Positions 1-9,186 of a stretch of 64,000 bases of DNA are shown here, one piece after another. The notes under the pieces are model-generated. The model did no database searches and had not been told where the DNA came from. It saw only the letters and a program-made list of their open reading frames with translations. The stretch's first letter is position 1. Every line of letters begins with the position of its first letter. Source of the DNA: an uncultured Clostridia bacterium (GTDB lineage: Bacteria > Bacillota > Clostridia > Christensenellales > CAG-138); contig CALGGM010000178.1 of NCBI GenBank assembly GCA_937915925.1, positions 25,585 to 89,584 of the forward strand, in the 5' to 3' direction. The position numbers and the translations under genes are program-made.

Positions 1-1
1 G

Positions 2-1462
2 GACTACCGCGCGGCGGTGAAGGAAGCGCATCAGCCAACCTCCTTGGAACGGCTGAACGCAGCAAAGCGGAGACTTTCGTTCGAGGAAGCCTTCCTGTAT
101 TTTACCGCGATCCGTGCGTTGAAGGCGGACCGGAAGCGCAGAAACGGCTTTGCGTTTCAAACGGAAAATGCGCTTGCGGACTTTTTGCGCTCGACGCCGT
201 TTGTGCCGACGGACGCGCAGCTGCGCGTCATGCGGGAAATCGAGGCGGATATGCGTTCCGATGCGCCGATGAATCGGCTGATTCAGGGCGACGTCGGATC
301 AGGCAAGACGCTGATCGCGGAGTTTGCGCTGTCGGTTGCCGTGAAGAACGGCAAGCAGGGCGTTTTGCTTGCGCCGACGGAGCTGCTTGCGGAGCAGCAT
401 CAAAGAACGCTGCAAAGGCGTTTTCCGGACGTCTGCCTGTTTGTCGGCAACCTGAAAGCAAAGGACAAGCGCGCGCTTTTGGAACGGATCCAAAGCGGCG
501 ACGCGTCCGTCATCATCGGGACGCACGCGCTGCTTTCGGAAAATGTATTGTTCCGAGATCTCGGACTTGTCGTAACGGATGAGCAGCACCGATTCGGCGT
601 TGTACAGCGCGCAAAGATCGAGGCAAAGGGGACAAGACCGGACGTACTCGTCATGTCGGCGACGCCGATCCCGCGAACGCTGGCGCTTTTGATTTACGCG
701 GATCTCGATCTGTCTGTGATCGATGCGCTGCCGCCGGGTAGAAAGCCGATCAAAACGTATTTTGTGCCGCACAACAGGCGTACGGACCTTTATCGGCATC
801 TTGCGGAGCATGCGAAAAACGGTGAACGCGCCTATGTCGTTTGCCCGCTGATCGAACCGACGGAAGGCTTTGAGGGGCTTTCGATCGAAGAGATGGAAAC
901 CGAGCTCCGTGCGATGCTTCCGGACGCTTCGATCGGAATCCTGCACGGGCAGATGCCGGAGACGCAGAAGCATGCCGTCATGCAGGCATTTCGCGACGGC
1001 GACGTCTCAATCCTCCTTTCGACCACGGTCGTCGAGGTCGGCGTGGACGTTCCGCAGGCGACCGCAATGGTGATCGAGGGCGCGGATCATTTCGGACTTG
1101 CGACGTTGCATCAGCTGCGCGGCAGAGTGGGCAGGGGAGATGTACAGTCCAATTGCTATCTTCTTTGCAAGAATCCGAGCGAGCACGCCCGTGAGCGGAT
1201 CGAAGCAATGCTGTCGAGCAGCAATGGATTCGAGATCGCGCAACGCGATTATGAGATCCGCGGCAGCGGCGATCTGTTCGGCGTCAGACAGAGCGGGGAC
1301 GGGGAGATGAACGGGATCCTGTCCGGCTGCACGGCGGAGATCATCGAAACGGCTTCCGCCGCGGCAAACGAGGTATTCAATCTGCCGACGGTGCAGTATA
1401 ATGTGCTTCTGAAGGAAGCGGTCGACCGCTATCGGTTTTTAAGCAATATCTCGCATAACTGA
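2..1462 (+). CDS. recG: ATP-dependent DNA helicase RecG, 5'-truncated by window edge
   Basis: Superfamily 2 helicase that remodels stalled replication forks and Holliday junctions. The reading frame is open from base 2, so the N-terminal wedge region (about 200 residues of a roughly 680-residue protein) lies outside the window. Helicase motifs are all visible: Walker A GDVGSGKT, motif II as DEQH, motif III MSATPIPRT, and the RGRVGRG motif VI, followed by the RecG C-terminal part. The stop codon lies within the left arm of a terminator hairpin. No internal defect is seen. The gene is truncated only by the edge of the window. Confidence 0.96.
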   Translation, partial: DYRAAVKEAHQPTSLERLNAAKRRLSFEEAFLYFTAIRALKADRKRRNGFAFQTENALADFLRSTPFVPTDAQLRVMREIEADMRSDAPMNRLIQGDVGSGKTLIAEFALSVAVKNGKQGVLLAPTELLAEQHQRTLQRRFPDVCLFVGNLKAKDKRALLERIQSGDASVIIGTHALLSENVLFRDLGLVVTDEQHRFGVVQRAKIEAKGTRPDVLVMSATPIPRTLALLIYADLDLSVIDALPPGRKPIKTYFVPHNRRTDLYRHLAEHAKNGERAYVVCPLIEPTEGFEGLSIEEMETELRAMLPDASIGILHGQMPETQKHAVMQAFRDGDVSILLSTTVVEVGVDVPQATAMVIEGADHFGLATLHQLRGRVGRGDVQSNCYLLCKNPSEHARERIEAMLSSSNGFEIAQRDYEIRGSGDLFGVRQSGDGEMNGILSGCTAEIIETASAAANEVFNLPTVQYNVLLKEAVDRYRFLSNISHN

Positions 1463-1492
1463 TAAAATCGCCGGACAATCGGCGATTTTATC
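1461..1492. terminator. Bidirectional terminator between recG and the SASP genes
   Basis: A 13-bp perfect inverted repeat (1461-1473 and 1480-1492) with a 6-base loop sits between convergent recG and the SASP pair. The outer stem bases are A/T-rich on both sides, so it could end transcription in either direction. Confidence 0.75.
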
Positions 1493-1505
1493 GGGTTCTT
1501 CTCTT

Positions 1506-1718
1506 TTATCTCATCATGGACGAGGTTCCGTTCATGTTGTTCTGTGCGTATGCAATCATGCGCTTGACCATCTCACCGCCGACAGAACCCGCTTCACGCG
1601 AGGACAGGTCGCCGTTGTAGCCCTGTTTCAGATCAACATTCAGGGAATTCGCAACTTCGTACTTGAAGTTCTGAAGAGCCTGCTTGCTCTCGGGAATCAA
1701 AGCACCGTTTCTGCTCAT
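1506..1718 (-). CDS. Alpha/beta-type small acid-soluble spore protein
   Basis: A 70-residue DNA-binding protein that coats and protects DNA in the dormant spore and is degraded at germination. Sequence marks are the EVANSLNVDL segment, which carries the expected germination-protease cut site (Glu-Val/Ala), followed by the family signature with GYNGDLSSREAGSVGGEMVKRM. It lies 19 bases downstream of a paralogue on the same strand with its own AAAGGAG-type ribosome binding site, so the two are probably co-transcribed in the forespore. The C-terminal tail (NNMNGTSSMMR) is longer than in the partner gene. Confidence 0.95.
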   Translation of the reverse strand: MSRNGALIPESKQALQNFKYEVANSLNVDLKQGYNGDLSSREAGSVGGEMVKRMIAYAQNNMNGTSSMMR

Positions 1719-1737
1719 TGTTCGTACTCCTTTCTAT

Positions 1738-1938
1738 TTAGTGAAGGTTTTTCTCGGCGTAAGCGATCATGCGCTTCACCATTTCACCGCCGATACTGCC
1801 CGCCTCGCGGGAAGTCAGATCGCCGTTGTAACCCTGCTTCAGATCGATATTCAGAGAGGAAGCAACTTCGCTCTTGAACGACTGCAGCTTGCCCTTGGAT
1901 TCGGGGACCGTATTGCTGTTGCGTGCCATTTGTTTCAC
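1738..1938 (-). CDS. Alpha/beta-type small acid-soluble spore protein (paralogue)
   Basis: A 66-residue SASP closely similar to the adjacent downstream gene, with the same GYNGDLTSREAGSIGGEMVKRM core and an EVASS germination-protease site. The start is preceded by a strong AAGGAGGTG ribosome binding site. It is the first gene of a two-gene minus-strand unit. A CATACT element upstream (minus strand, about 1983-1988) resembles part of a sigma-G -10 box, but I found no matching -35, so forespore control is inferred from the family and not from the promoter. Tandem SASP duplications are common in clostridia. Confidence 0.95.
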   Translation of the reverse strand: MKQMARNSNTVPESKGKLQSFKSEVASSLNIDLKQGYNGDLTSREAGSIGGEMVKRMIAYAEKNLH

Positions 1939-2025
1939 CTCCTTAGCAATTTGTTACCCTTAATTTCTGCAAAGTTCGCAAAAGTATGAACGGTAAAATA
2001 TGGTCTCCGGTTCAGAAAACGGTGC

Positions 2026-2054
2026 TTGAATGCTGTATGAAATTGTAGTATAAT
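2026..2054 (+). promoter_or_regulatory. Sigma-A-type promoter for the miaB operon
   Basis: TTGAAT (2026-2031), 17-base spacer, TATAAT (2049-2054), ending 29 bases before the miaB start. It is the only clear vegetative promoter before the miaB-to-ynbB run. Confidence 0.75.
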
Positions 2055-2083
2055 AAAATGAAAATTTATGGAGAGAAGATCGA

Positions 2084-3487
2084 ATGAAATCGAATGTATT
2101 TGTTCCGCAGGAGGAACTTGACATACAGCATCAGATCGCGGCGGAGCTTTTTCGGGAAATCCGACCGCGCGGGCTGACCTTTTATGTGGAGACCTTCGGC
2201 TGTCAGATGAACGTGCGCGACAGCGAAACGGTCAAGGGGTGGCTCACGGAAGCCGGATATTCGGAAGCTTCCGAAAAAGACAGCGCTGACTTTATTCTGT
2301 TCAACACCTGCTGTGTGCGCGATCATGCCGAAAAGCGGCTGATGGGCAATATCGGCGCGTTGAAGGAATTGAAGGACGCAAACCCCGGACTGCTCATCGG
2401 CATCTGCGGATGCATGATGCAGCAGGAGGGCATGGCGAAAAAGCTTTTGAAACGCTTTCCGCACGTCAGTCTGATCTTCGGTACGAACGTGCTGCATAAG
2501 TTTCCCGAAATGCTGCGCGACGTTTTGAACGGCGATCGCATCGCGGTCACGGACCGAGCAAACGACGCGATCGCCGAGGATATGCCGAAGCTTCGAGACA
2601 ATCCGAGGACCGCGTTTGTTAATATCATGTACGGATGCGACAACTACTGCGCGTACTGCATCGTTCCGTACGTGCGCGGAAGGGAACGCTCCAGAAAGCC
2701 GGAGGACATCCGCGACGAGATCGTCGCGCTTGCAAAAGACGGTGTAACGGAGATCACGCTGCTCGGGCAGAACGTCAATTCCTACGGAAACGACGGATCG
2801 ACCGGCATGCACTTTGCGGACCTTCTGCGGTATGTGTCCGATGTGCCGGGTGTCAAGCGCATCCGGTTCATGTCCTCACATCCGAAGGACCTCAATGAAG
2901 ACGTCATGCGCGCGATCGCGGAGCTTCCGAACGTCTGTCATCATGTGCATCTGCCGGTGCAGTCTGGCAACAACGAGGTGCTGAAGCGCATGAACCGCAA
3001 ATACACGCGCGAGCATTATCTTTCGATCATCGAACGGCTTCGCGCGATGGTGCCGGATATCGAATTCACGACGGATATCATCGTCGGATTCCCGGGCGAG
3101 ACCGAGGAAGCGTTCCTCGATACGATGTCGCTTGTGGAGGAGGTCGGATTTGCCGCGGCATTTACATTTGCGTATTCGCCGCGCGTTGGCACCGTCGCCG
3201 CAAAACGCGAGGATCAGATCCCGGAATCGGTCAAAAAACAGCGTTTGCATGCATTAAACGAACTGCAGGCAAGAAAGACCGTTGAAAACAACGAAACCTA
3301 TATCGGGCATATCGGCGAGGTTTTGGTGGAGGGATGCGACGAGAGGGGAGCGGATACGATGCTTTACGGCAAGTATCAGAACTTCAAGATGGTTTACTTC
3401 CCGGGCTGTCCCGAGCTTCTGAACCGGTATGTCACCGTGAAGGTAACCAAAACAAATAAGAATTCACTGTTGGGAGAAATGATATGA
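2084..3487 (+). CDS. miaB: tRNA-2-methylthio-N6-dimethylallyladenosine synthase MiaB
   Basis: Radical-SAM methylthiotransferase that adds the 2-methylthio group to i6A37 of tRNAs reading U-starting codons. It acts after MiaA, whose gene is four genes downstream. The N-terminal UPF0004 domain has its three cluster cysteines (C40, C76 or C77, C110). The radical-SAM CxxxCxxC is C185/C189/C192, and a TRAM-like domain ends the protein. Length (467) is normal for the family. The stop overlaps the next gene start (ATGA), which points to translational coupling in a tRNA-modification and mismatch-repair operon. Confidence 0.96.
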   Translation: MKSNVFVPQEELDIQHQIAAELFREIRPRGLTFYVETFGCQMNVRDSETVKGWLTEAGYSEASEKDSADFILFNTCCVRDHAEKRLMGNIGALKELKDANPGLLIGICGCMMQQEGMAKKLLKRFPHVSLIFGTNVLHKFPEMLRDVLNGDRIAVTDRANDAIAEDMPKLRDNPRTAFVNIMYGCDNYCAYCIVPYVRGRERSRKPEDIRDEIVALAKDGVTEITLLGQNVNSYGNDGSTGMHFADLLRYVSDVPGVKRIRFMSSHPKDLNEDVMRAIAELPNVCHHVHLPVQSGNNEVLKRMNRKYTREHYLSIIERLRAMVPDIEFTTDIIVGFPGETEEAFLDTMSLVEEVGFAAAFTFAYSPRVGTVAAKREDQIPESVKKQRLHALNELQARKTVENNETYIGHIGEVLVEGCDERGADTMLYGKYQNFKMVYFPGCPELLNRYVTVKVTKTNKNSLLGEMI

Positions 3488-3816
3488 ACGAACTGAAAAC
3501 CTACCTTGAACTCAGCGAACAGGTCAAGGCTGACGAAAGCCTGATGAAGCTGATCGACACCTACCAGGCGGAAACGAAGCGGCTGATGGATCTGATCCAG
3601 GATCCAGATTACGACGCGCAGGAAGCGATCCGCCTCACAAACGACGTGGAGTACATGTCCGAGCAGATCTCCTCGAACGAGCTGTACCGTTCGTTCGTCG
3701 CGGCGAAGGATGCGCTTGACCGCGTGCTCCGTGAGAGAGCGGTCAAGTCCATGCCGTGCGACTGCAACTGCAGCACCTGCAAGAGCGAATGCAATTCCCG
3801 GGAGGATCATCAATGA
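3484..3816 (+). CDS. YlbF/YmcA-family regulator with Cys-rich tail
   Basis: A 110-residue helical protein of the YlbF/YmcA (Ric) family. In Bacillus these proteins form a complex with YaaT that carries iron-sulfur clusters and modulates RNase Y and sporulation/competence decisions. Residues 1-85 match the family fold (rich in E, L and R). The C-terminus is unusual to read: CDCNCSTCKSEC places five cysteines in twelve residues, well suited to metal or Fe-S binding. The start overlaps miaB by 4 bases, and the stop overlaps the mutS start codon (ATGA). Placement between miaB and mutS is a recurring clostridial order. The exact paralogue is not assignable from sequence alone. Confidence 0.85.
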   Translation: MNELKTYLELSEQVKADESLMKLIDTYQAETKRLMDLIQDPDYDAQEAIRLTNDVEYMSEQISSNELYRSFVAAKDALDRVLRERAVKSMPCDCNCSTCKSECNSREDHQ

Positions 3817-6410
3817 GCGAATTGACGCCGATGATGCGCCAATACATGGAAGTGAAGCAGCAATATCCGGACTGCTTTCTTTTCTACCGTCTCGGAGACT
3901 TCTACGAGATGTTCTTTGACGACGCCATCGAAGGCTCAAAAATCCTGGAGCTGACGCTGACCGGGCGCGACTGCGGTCTTGAGGAGCGCGCGCCGATGTG
4001 CGGCGTTCCGTATCATGCCGTCGATTCGTATGTCAACAAAATGATCTCGCAGGGACATAAGGTCGCGATCTGCGAGCAGATGGAGGATCCGGCGCTTGCG
4101 AAGGGGCTTGTGACCCGATCGGTCACGCGCGTCATCACGCCGGGTACGGTGATCGAGGAACAGATCCTCGACGAATCCAAGAACAACTATATCTTTGCGG
4201 TCAACTACACGCAAAGCGGGATCGGATACGCGTACTCCGATATTTCGACGGGCGTGTTCTGTACCTGCGAGCTGTACGGGTCCAATGCGACGACGGCGCT
4301 GTTTGACGAGCTGACAAGGCTCGCGCCCTCCGAGGTCGTTGCAAACGAATCGCTGTTCGAACAGGAATATCTGACCAAGCGCATCCGTTCGTCGTATTAT
4401 CTTGAAAAACTCGCGAACGTTCGCTTCCATCCCGAGCAGGCGGAAAAGCGGCTCAAGGAGCATTTCAACGTTGCGTCGCTGAAGGGCTACGGACTCGAAG
4501 GAAAGCGCTTTGCCGTCGGCGCAGCAGGGGCGCTGCTGTCGTATCTTGAGGACACGCAGAAGAATGCGCTTTCGCATCTGCATACGATCCGTTTTCTGAA
4601 CCGTTCGGAGTTCATGCAGATGGATGCGTCCACGAGGAGAAACCTCGAGCTTACGCAGCCACTGCAGTTCAACGGCAGCAAAAAGAGCACGCTTCTGTAT
4701 CTGCTGGACGCAACCAAAACGAGCATGGGCGCGCGGCTGCTTCGCAGCTGGGTCGACTGTCCACTGCAAAAGAAGAACGATATTCTCTATCGCCTGCAGG
4801 CGGTCGACGCGTTTGTCAAGGACCTTCGCACGAGAAAGCTGCTCGGCGAATATCTCGGCTCGGTTTACGACATCGAGCGTTTGACGAGCAAGATTGCCTA
4901 CGGAACGATCAACGGCCGCGACTGCATTGCGCTTCTCAACTCGCTTCGGCAGATCACGCCGATCACCATGCTGCTCTACGGCATCCCCGCGGAAGCCATC
5001 GATACGATCGTGCGCGAGCTCGATCCGATGGACGACGTGATCGGGCTGATCGATGCGGCGATCGATCCGAACCCGCCGATCAACATCAAGGACGGCGGAT
5101 TGATCCGCAAAGGTTACAACGCTGAGGTGGACGAGCTTCGCGCCGTTTCCGGCGACAGCCGCGGGATGCTCGAACAGATCGCCGTGCGCGAACGCGAGGC
5201 GACCGGCATCAAAACGCTTCGCATCGGATACAACCGTGTGTTCGGGTACTATATCGAGGTCACGAAGTCGTTCGTGCAGAACGTTCCGTATTATTACGAG
5301 CGCAAACAGACGCTTGCCAATGCGGAACGCTATATCACACCGGAGCTCAAAGAGCTCGAACAAAAGATCCTGAATGCCTCCGATCGGCTTCTGGAACTGG
5401 AAACCGAGCTGTTCCGCGGCGTTCGCGAAACGCTGCTTGCGTGTACCGAGCGCTTACAGCAGGACGCAGCGCTGCTTGCAAGGCTCGATGTGTTCCGCTC
5501 GCTTGCCGAGGTTGCGGTGTCCAATCGCTATGTCATGCCGACGATCGCGGACGAGCCGATCATCCGCATCAAAAACGGTCGCCATCCGATCGTAGAGAAA
5601 TCCGGCAAAAACGGATTCATCCCGAACGACGTCAATCTCGACACCGATCGCAACCGACTTTTGATCGTGACCGGTCCGAACATGGCGGGAAAATCCACCT
5701 ACATGCGGCAGGTCGCGTTGATTACGCTGATGGCGCATATCGGCTCTTTTGTGCCTGCAGACGAGGCGGAGATCGGGATCGTCGATCGCATCTTCACGCG
5801 CATCGGCGCGAGCGACGATCTTGCGTCCGGACAAAGCACGTTCATGGTCGAGATGAGCGAGATGGCGAACATCATCAACAACGCGACTAAGGACAGTCTG
5901 CTGATCCTCGACGAGATCGGACGCGGCACAAGCACGTTCGATGGGCTTTCGATCGCGTGGGCGGTGCTCGAGCATATCGCAAACCCGGTGCTCTGCGGCG
6001 CTAAGGCGCTGTTTGCGACGCATTATCACGAGCTTACCGAGCTCGAAGGAAAGCTGGAGGGCGTCGTAAACTACCGCATTACGGTCAAGGAGATCGGCGA
6101 CGATATCCTGTTTTTGAGAAAGATCGTCAAGGGCAGTGCGGACAAGAGCTTCGGCATTCAGGTCGCGAAGCTCGCCGGGCTTCCGGACGCCGTGATCAGC
6201 CGCGCAAAGGAGATCCTCGGCGAGCTGGAGCAGTCTGATCTGCTCGTGCGCGATCCGAAGGAGCGGACGGAACCGCAGGAAGCGCACGGCTCCATGGTCG
6301 GACAGTCAATTTTGAACGATCTGAACAAGATCGATCTCGATCATATGACGCCGATCGATGCGTTTATGAAGCTGCATTCCTACTGTGATGCGCTGAAAGG
6401 AGAGTCATAA
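3813..6410 (+). CDS. mutS: DNA mismatch repair protein MutS
   Basis: An 865-residue mismatch-recognition ATPase. The N-terminal mismatch-binding domain has the Phe-X-Glu reader motif in DFYEMFFDD. Walker A GPNMAGKST begins at residue 620, and the Walker B region reads LLILDEIGRGTST. I chose the ATG at 3813 over the upstream in-frame start at 3756 because the protein then starts at the usual MSELTPMMRQY and a GGGAGG ribosome binding site (3799-3804) stands just before it. It overlaps ylbF by 4 bases and mutL by 1 base (TAATG), so MutS and MutL are made from one transcript. Confidence 0.98.
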   Translation: MSELTPMMRQYMEVKQQYPDCFLFYRLGDFYEMFFDDAIEGSKILELTLTGRDCGLEERAPMCGVPYHAVDSYVNKMISQGHKVAICEQMEDPALAKGLVTRSVTRVITPGTVIEEQILDESKNNYIFAVNYTQSGIGYAYSDISTGVFCTCELYGSNATTALFDELTRLAPSEVVANESLFEQEYLTKRIRSSYYLEKLANVRFHPEQAEKRLKEHFNVASLKGYGLEGKRFAVGAAGALLSYLEDTQKNALSHLHTIRFLNRSEFMQMDASTRRNLELTQPLQFNGSKKSTLLYLLDATKTSMGARLLRSWVDCPLQKKNDILYRLQAVDAFVKDLRTRKLLGEYLGSVYDIERLTSKIAYGTINGRDCIALLNSLRQITPITMLLYGIPAEAIDTIVRELDPMDDVIGLIDAAIDPNPPINIKDGGLIRKGYNAEVDELRAVSGDSRGMLEQIAVREREATGIKTLRIGYNRVFGYYIEVTKSFVQNVPYYYERKQTLANAERYITPELKELEQKILNASDRLLELETELFRGVRETLLACTERLQQDAALLARLDVFRSLAEVAVSNRYVMPTIADEPIIRIKNGRHPIVEKSGKNGFIPNDVNLDTDRNRLLIVTGPNMAGKSTYMRQVALITLMAHIGSFVPADEAEIGIVDRIFTRIGASDDLASGQSTFMVEMSEMANIINNATKDSLLILDEIGRGTSTFDGLSIAWAVLEHIANPVLCGAKALFATHYHELTELEGKLEGVVNYRITVKEIGDDILFLRKIVKGSADKSFGIQVAKLAGLPDAVISRAKEILGELEQSDLLVRDPKERTEPQEAHGSMVGQSILNDLNKIDLDHMTPIDAFMKLHSYCDALKGES

Positions 6411-8242
6411 TGCCCGCGATCCATGTTTTAAAACCGCAGGTCGCCAATCAGATCGCCGCGGGCGAGGTCGTGGAACGACCGGCTTCCGTTGTGAAGGAGC
6501 TTGTCGAAAACGCGATCGACGCCGGCGCAACGGCGGTCACTGTTCGCATCGAGAACGGGGGCATGCGCAGCATCACGGTCATCGATAACGGCTGCGGCAT
6601 CGCGCGCGAGGACTGTAAAAACGCGTTCCTGAGACATGCAACCAGCAAGATCTCCACGGCGGACGATCTGTCGCGCGTTCTGACGCTCGGTTTTCGCGGC
6701 GAAGCGCTCGCTTCGATCGCGTCCGTGTCGCGCGTGACCATGCAGACGCGTCCAAAGGACGCCGAGGTCGGCACAAAGCTGATCATCGATAACGGGACCG
6801 TCGTCAGCGAGGAGGATTCCTCCTGCGTGTTCGGCACGACCTTTACGGTCGAGGAGCTGTTTGCGTCCGTGCCGGCACGGCTGAAATTCTTGAAATCCGC
6901 ACGTTCCGAGGCGGGGCATATCGGCGATTACATCGGTCGCATGATCCTCGCAAGACCGGAGATTTCGTTTCGTTACGAGGCGGACGGCAAGACCGTATAT
7001 GAAACATACGGGGACGGAAACCTGCTGAACGCTGTGTTTTGCGTTTACGGCGCAACGGTTGCGGAAAAGGTCGTTCCTGTCGAGTACGACAACGGCTATA
7101 TCGGCGTCAGCGGCTTTCTCGGACTTCCCGAAATTTCAAGAAACAACCGCACGTTCCAGACCCTGTTTATCAACGGGCGTTCGATCCGTTCGCTCTCGGT
7201 TTCGACTGCGGTTGCGCAGGCATACGACACGCGACTGATGATCGGACGGTTCCCGTTCTTTGTTCTGAACCTGTCGCTTGCGCCGCAGGAGGTCGACGTC
7301 AACGTGCATCCGAGCAAGGCGGAGGTGCGGTTCGCGGACGACAATCGGGTCTTTACTTCCGTTTCGGCGGCAGCGAAGCTTGCGCTGTCATCAAGCGAGC
7401 GGCACATTGAGTCCGCGCTCGACGTCGTGCAGCCGAAACAGCCCGCGATCCCGTCGGAGCCGGAGATCAGACACGAGCCGATCCCCGTACCGAGGGTGGA
7501 TTTCCGCGATTTCGCGCCGAAGGGCGGTTCGTCTTTCTCATATCGGGAAAGCACTTCCTTCAATACGTTCCGCGAGAAGGGGAGCGTCGGAACAGTTCCG
7601 AGCTTTACCGTGAAAACGGGCGCGCCTTCGGAACCGTCGAAGGCAAAGACCGTCGAGCCTCTGTTTACAAACGAGCAGACCGACATCATCGGCTGTGTCT
7701 TTCAGACCTACTGGCTTGCGACACGCGGCGACAATCTGTTTTTGATCGATCAGCATGCCGCGCATGAGAGAAGGCTCTTTGACGACCTTCGCTCGCGCAA
7801 GACGGAGCTTGGCGCACAACAGCTGCTTGTGCCGCGTGAGGTGAGGCTGACCCCGTCGGAGATGTCCGTTTGGGAAGCGAACCAGTCCGCCGTGCTGGAG
7901 CTCGGCTTCGGGCTGACGCAAAGCGGGGCTACTACACTCTTGCTGTCGGAGGTTCCCGTGCTGAACGGACAGACGCTGAACGAGGCATATCTGCACGCCG
8001 TTCTCACGATCATGGAGGGACAGAACAGGAATGCTGCGGACGAGCTAGTAAAGGAGCGTCTGATGCAGGCGGCTTGCAAGCACGCGATCAAGGGGGGAGA
8101 GGCGATCGAACGCGAGGAGATCGTTGATCTTCTGAACGCGTTCCTGTCCGGTGAGGTGCCGCTGACCTGTCCGCACGGACGTCCGGTCGTGGTGCGGATC
8201 ACCAAAACGGAGCTTGAAAAAATGTTCCGCAGAATCGTATGA
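6410..8242 (+). CDS. mutL: DNA mismatch repair protein MutL (endonuclease type)
   Basis: A 610-residue GHKL ATPase that links MutS to strand removal. N-terminal ATPase motifs are ENAIDAGA, DNGCGI and GFRGEAL. A Pro/Ser-rich linker spans roughly residues 340-420. The C-terminal dimerisation domain carries the nickase motif starting at D447 (DQHAAHERRLFD), plus the ACK and CPHGRP zinc-site motifs, so it should be a nicking MutL as in organisms without MutH. In the DQHA-X2-E-X4-E motif the last acidic residue is Asp instead of Glu. It overlaps miaA by 4 bases. Confidence 0.97.
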   Translation: MPAIHVLKPQVANQIAAGEVVERPASVVKELVENAIDAGATAVTVRIENGGMRSITVIDNGCGIAREDCKNAFLRHATSKISTADDLSRVLTLGFRGEALASIASVSRVTMQTRPKDAEVGTKLIIDNGTVVSEEDSSCVFGTTFTVEELFASVPARLKFLKSARSEAGHIGDYIGRMILARPEISFRYEADGKTVYETYGDGNLLNAVFCVYGATVAEKVVPVEYDNGYIGVSGFLGLPEISRNNRTFQTLFINGRSIRSLSVSTAVAQAYDTRLMIGRFPFFVLNLSLAPQEVDVNVHPSKAEVRFADDNRVFTSVSAAAKLALSSSERHIESALDVVQPKQPAIPSEPEIRHEPIPVPRVDFRDFAPKGGSSFSYRESTSFNTFREKGSVGTVPSFTVKTGAPSEPSKAKTVEPLFTNEQTDIIGCVFQTYWLATRGDNLFLIDQHAAHERRLFDDLRSRKTELGAQQLLVPREVRLTPSEMSVWEANQSAVLELGFGLTQSGATTLLLSEVPVLNGQTLNEAYLHAVLTIMEGQNRNAADELVKERLMQAACKHAIKGGEAIEREEIVDLLNAFLSGEVPLTCPHGRPVVVRITKTELEKMFRRIV

Positions 8243-9186
8243 GCGACCGCCCGACCATCCTTTGCATCGTCGGTCCGACCGCGTGCGGGAAGACGGCGCT
8301 GTCCGTTGCGCTTGCGAAACGGCTGAATGGGGAGATCGTTTCCGCCGACGCCGTGGCGGTTTATCGGAGATTGGATATCGGATCCGCAAAACCGACCGAA
8401 ACGGAACGGCAGGGGATTCCGCATCATATGATCGACTGCGTGGATATCGCGGACGATTCGTTTACCGTGTCCGCGTTTCGCGACGCCGCGCGTAAAGCGA
8501 TCGACGGGATCGCAGAACGGGGAAGGCTCCCGATCGTTGTGGGCGGAAGCGGGCTGTATCTCGATTCGATATTTTCCGATATGCAGTTCTCAGCGCCTTC
8601 GGATCCGGAAATTCGGGCACAGCTCGAACGCGATTACGATGCGGATAAAAAAGCCGTTTTTGAGACGCTGAGCGCGTGTGATCCGATCGCGACGAAGCGC
8701 CTGCATCCGAACGATAAAAAACGCGTCGTGCGTGCACTTGAGGTGTACCGCGTGACGGGTAAGCCGTTCTCGGAGCTGAACCGCGCATTTGAAACGGCGC
8801 AGCAGGACGATCAAACCTATCGAACGGCGCGCATCGGATTGAATCCCGAACGAACCGTCCTGTATGCGCGCATCGATCGCAGAGTGGACGAAATGATGCA
8901 AAACGGGCTTTTGGAGGAAGCGTATACGCTGTTCCGTGAGGGCTATACGCCGGATCGGTACCGTGCCATGCAGTCCATTGGGTACGCGCAGCTGTACGAC
9001 GCCTACACCGGCGCTTGCTCTGTTGCGGAAGCGGTCGAGCGTATCAAGCTCGATACGCGCCATTTTGCGAAACGGCAGATCACTTGGTTTAAGCGGAATC
9101 CGAATACCGTATGGATCGATCCGCTGGCGCCCGATTTTGAGGACGTGATCCGAACATGTATGGAGTTGATCAACAGCAATGAATGA
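8239..9186 (+). CDS. miaA: tRNA dimethylallyltransferase MiaA
   Basis: Transfers a dimethylallyl group from DMAPP to N6 of A37 in tRNAs, making the substrate for MiaB encoded at the start of this operon. The P-loop GPTACGKT is at residues 11-18. The family DSMQ-type substrate motif is present in altered form as SADAVAVYRRLDIGSAKPT: the Asp is kept, but the Ser-Met-Gln that follows is Ala-Val-Ala. The C-terminal KRQITWFKRN is typical. Length 315 is normal. It overlaps mutL by 4 and the next gene by 8 bases. Confidence 0.96.
   Translation: MSDRPTILCIVGPTACGKTALSVALAKRLNGEIVSADAVAVYRRLDIGSAKPTETERQGIPHHMIDCVDIADDSFTVSAFRDAARKAIDGIAERGRLPIVVGGSGLYLDSIFSDMQFSAPSDPEIRAQLERDYDADKKAVFETLSACDPIATKRLHPNDKKRVVRALEVYRVTGKPFSELNRAFETAQQDDQTYRTARIGLNPERTVLYARIDRRVDEMMQNGLLEEAYTLFREGYTPDRYRAMQSIGYAQLYDAYTGACSVAEAVERIKLDTRHFAKRQITWFKRNPNTVWIDPLAPDFEDVIRTCMELINSNE

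Noticed and set aside
3756..3812. Longer MutS N-terminus starting inside ylbF
   Set aside because: It adds 19 residues not found in MutS, and the ATG at 3813 has its own ribosome binding site.
3936..5363. A 475-codon minus-strand frame opposite mutS
   Set aside because: Shadow of mutS. Arg/Asp/His-rich without any motif.
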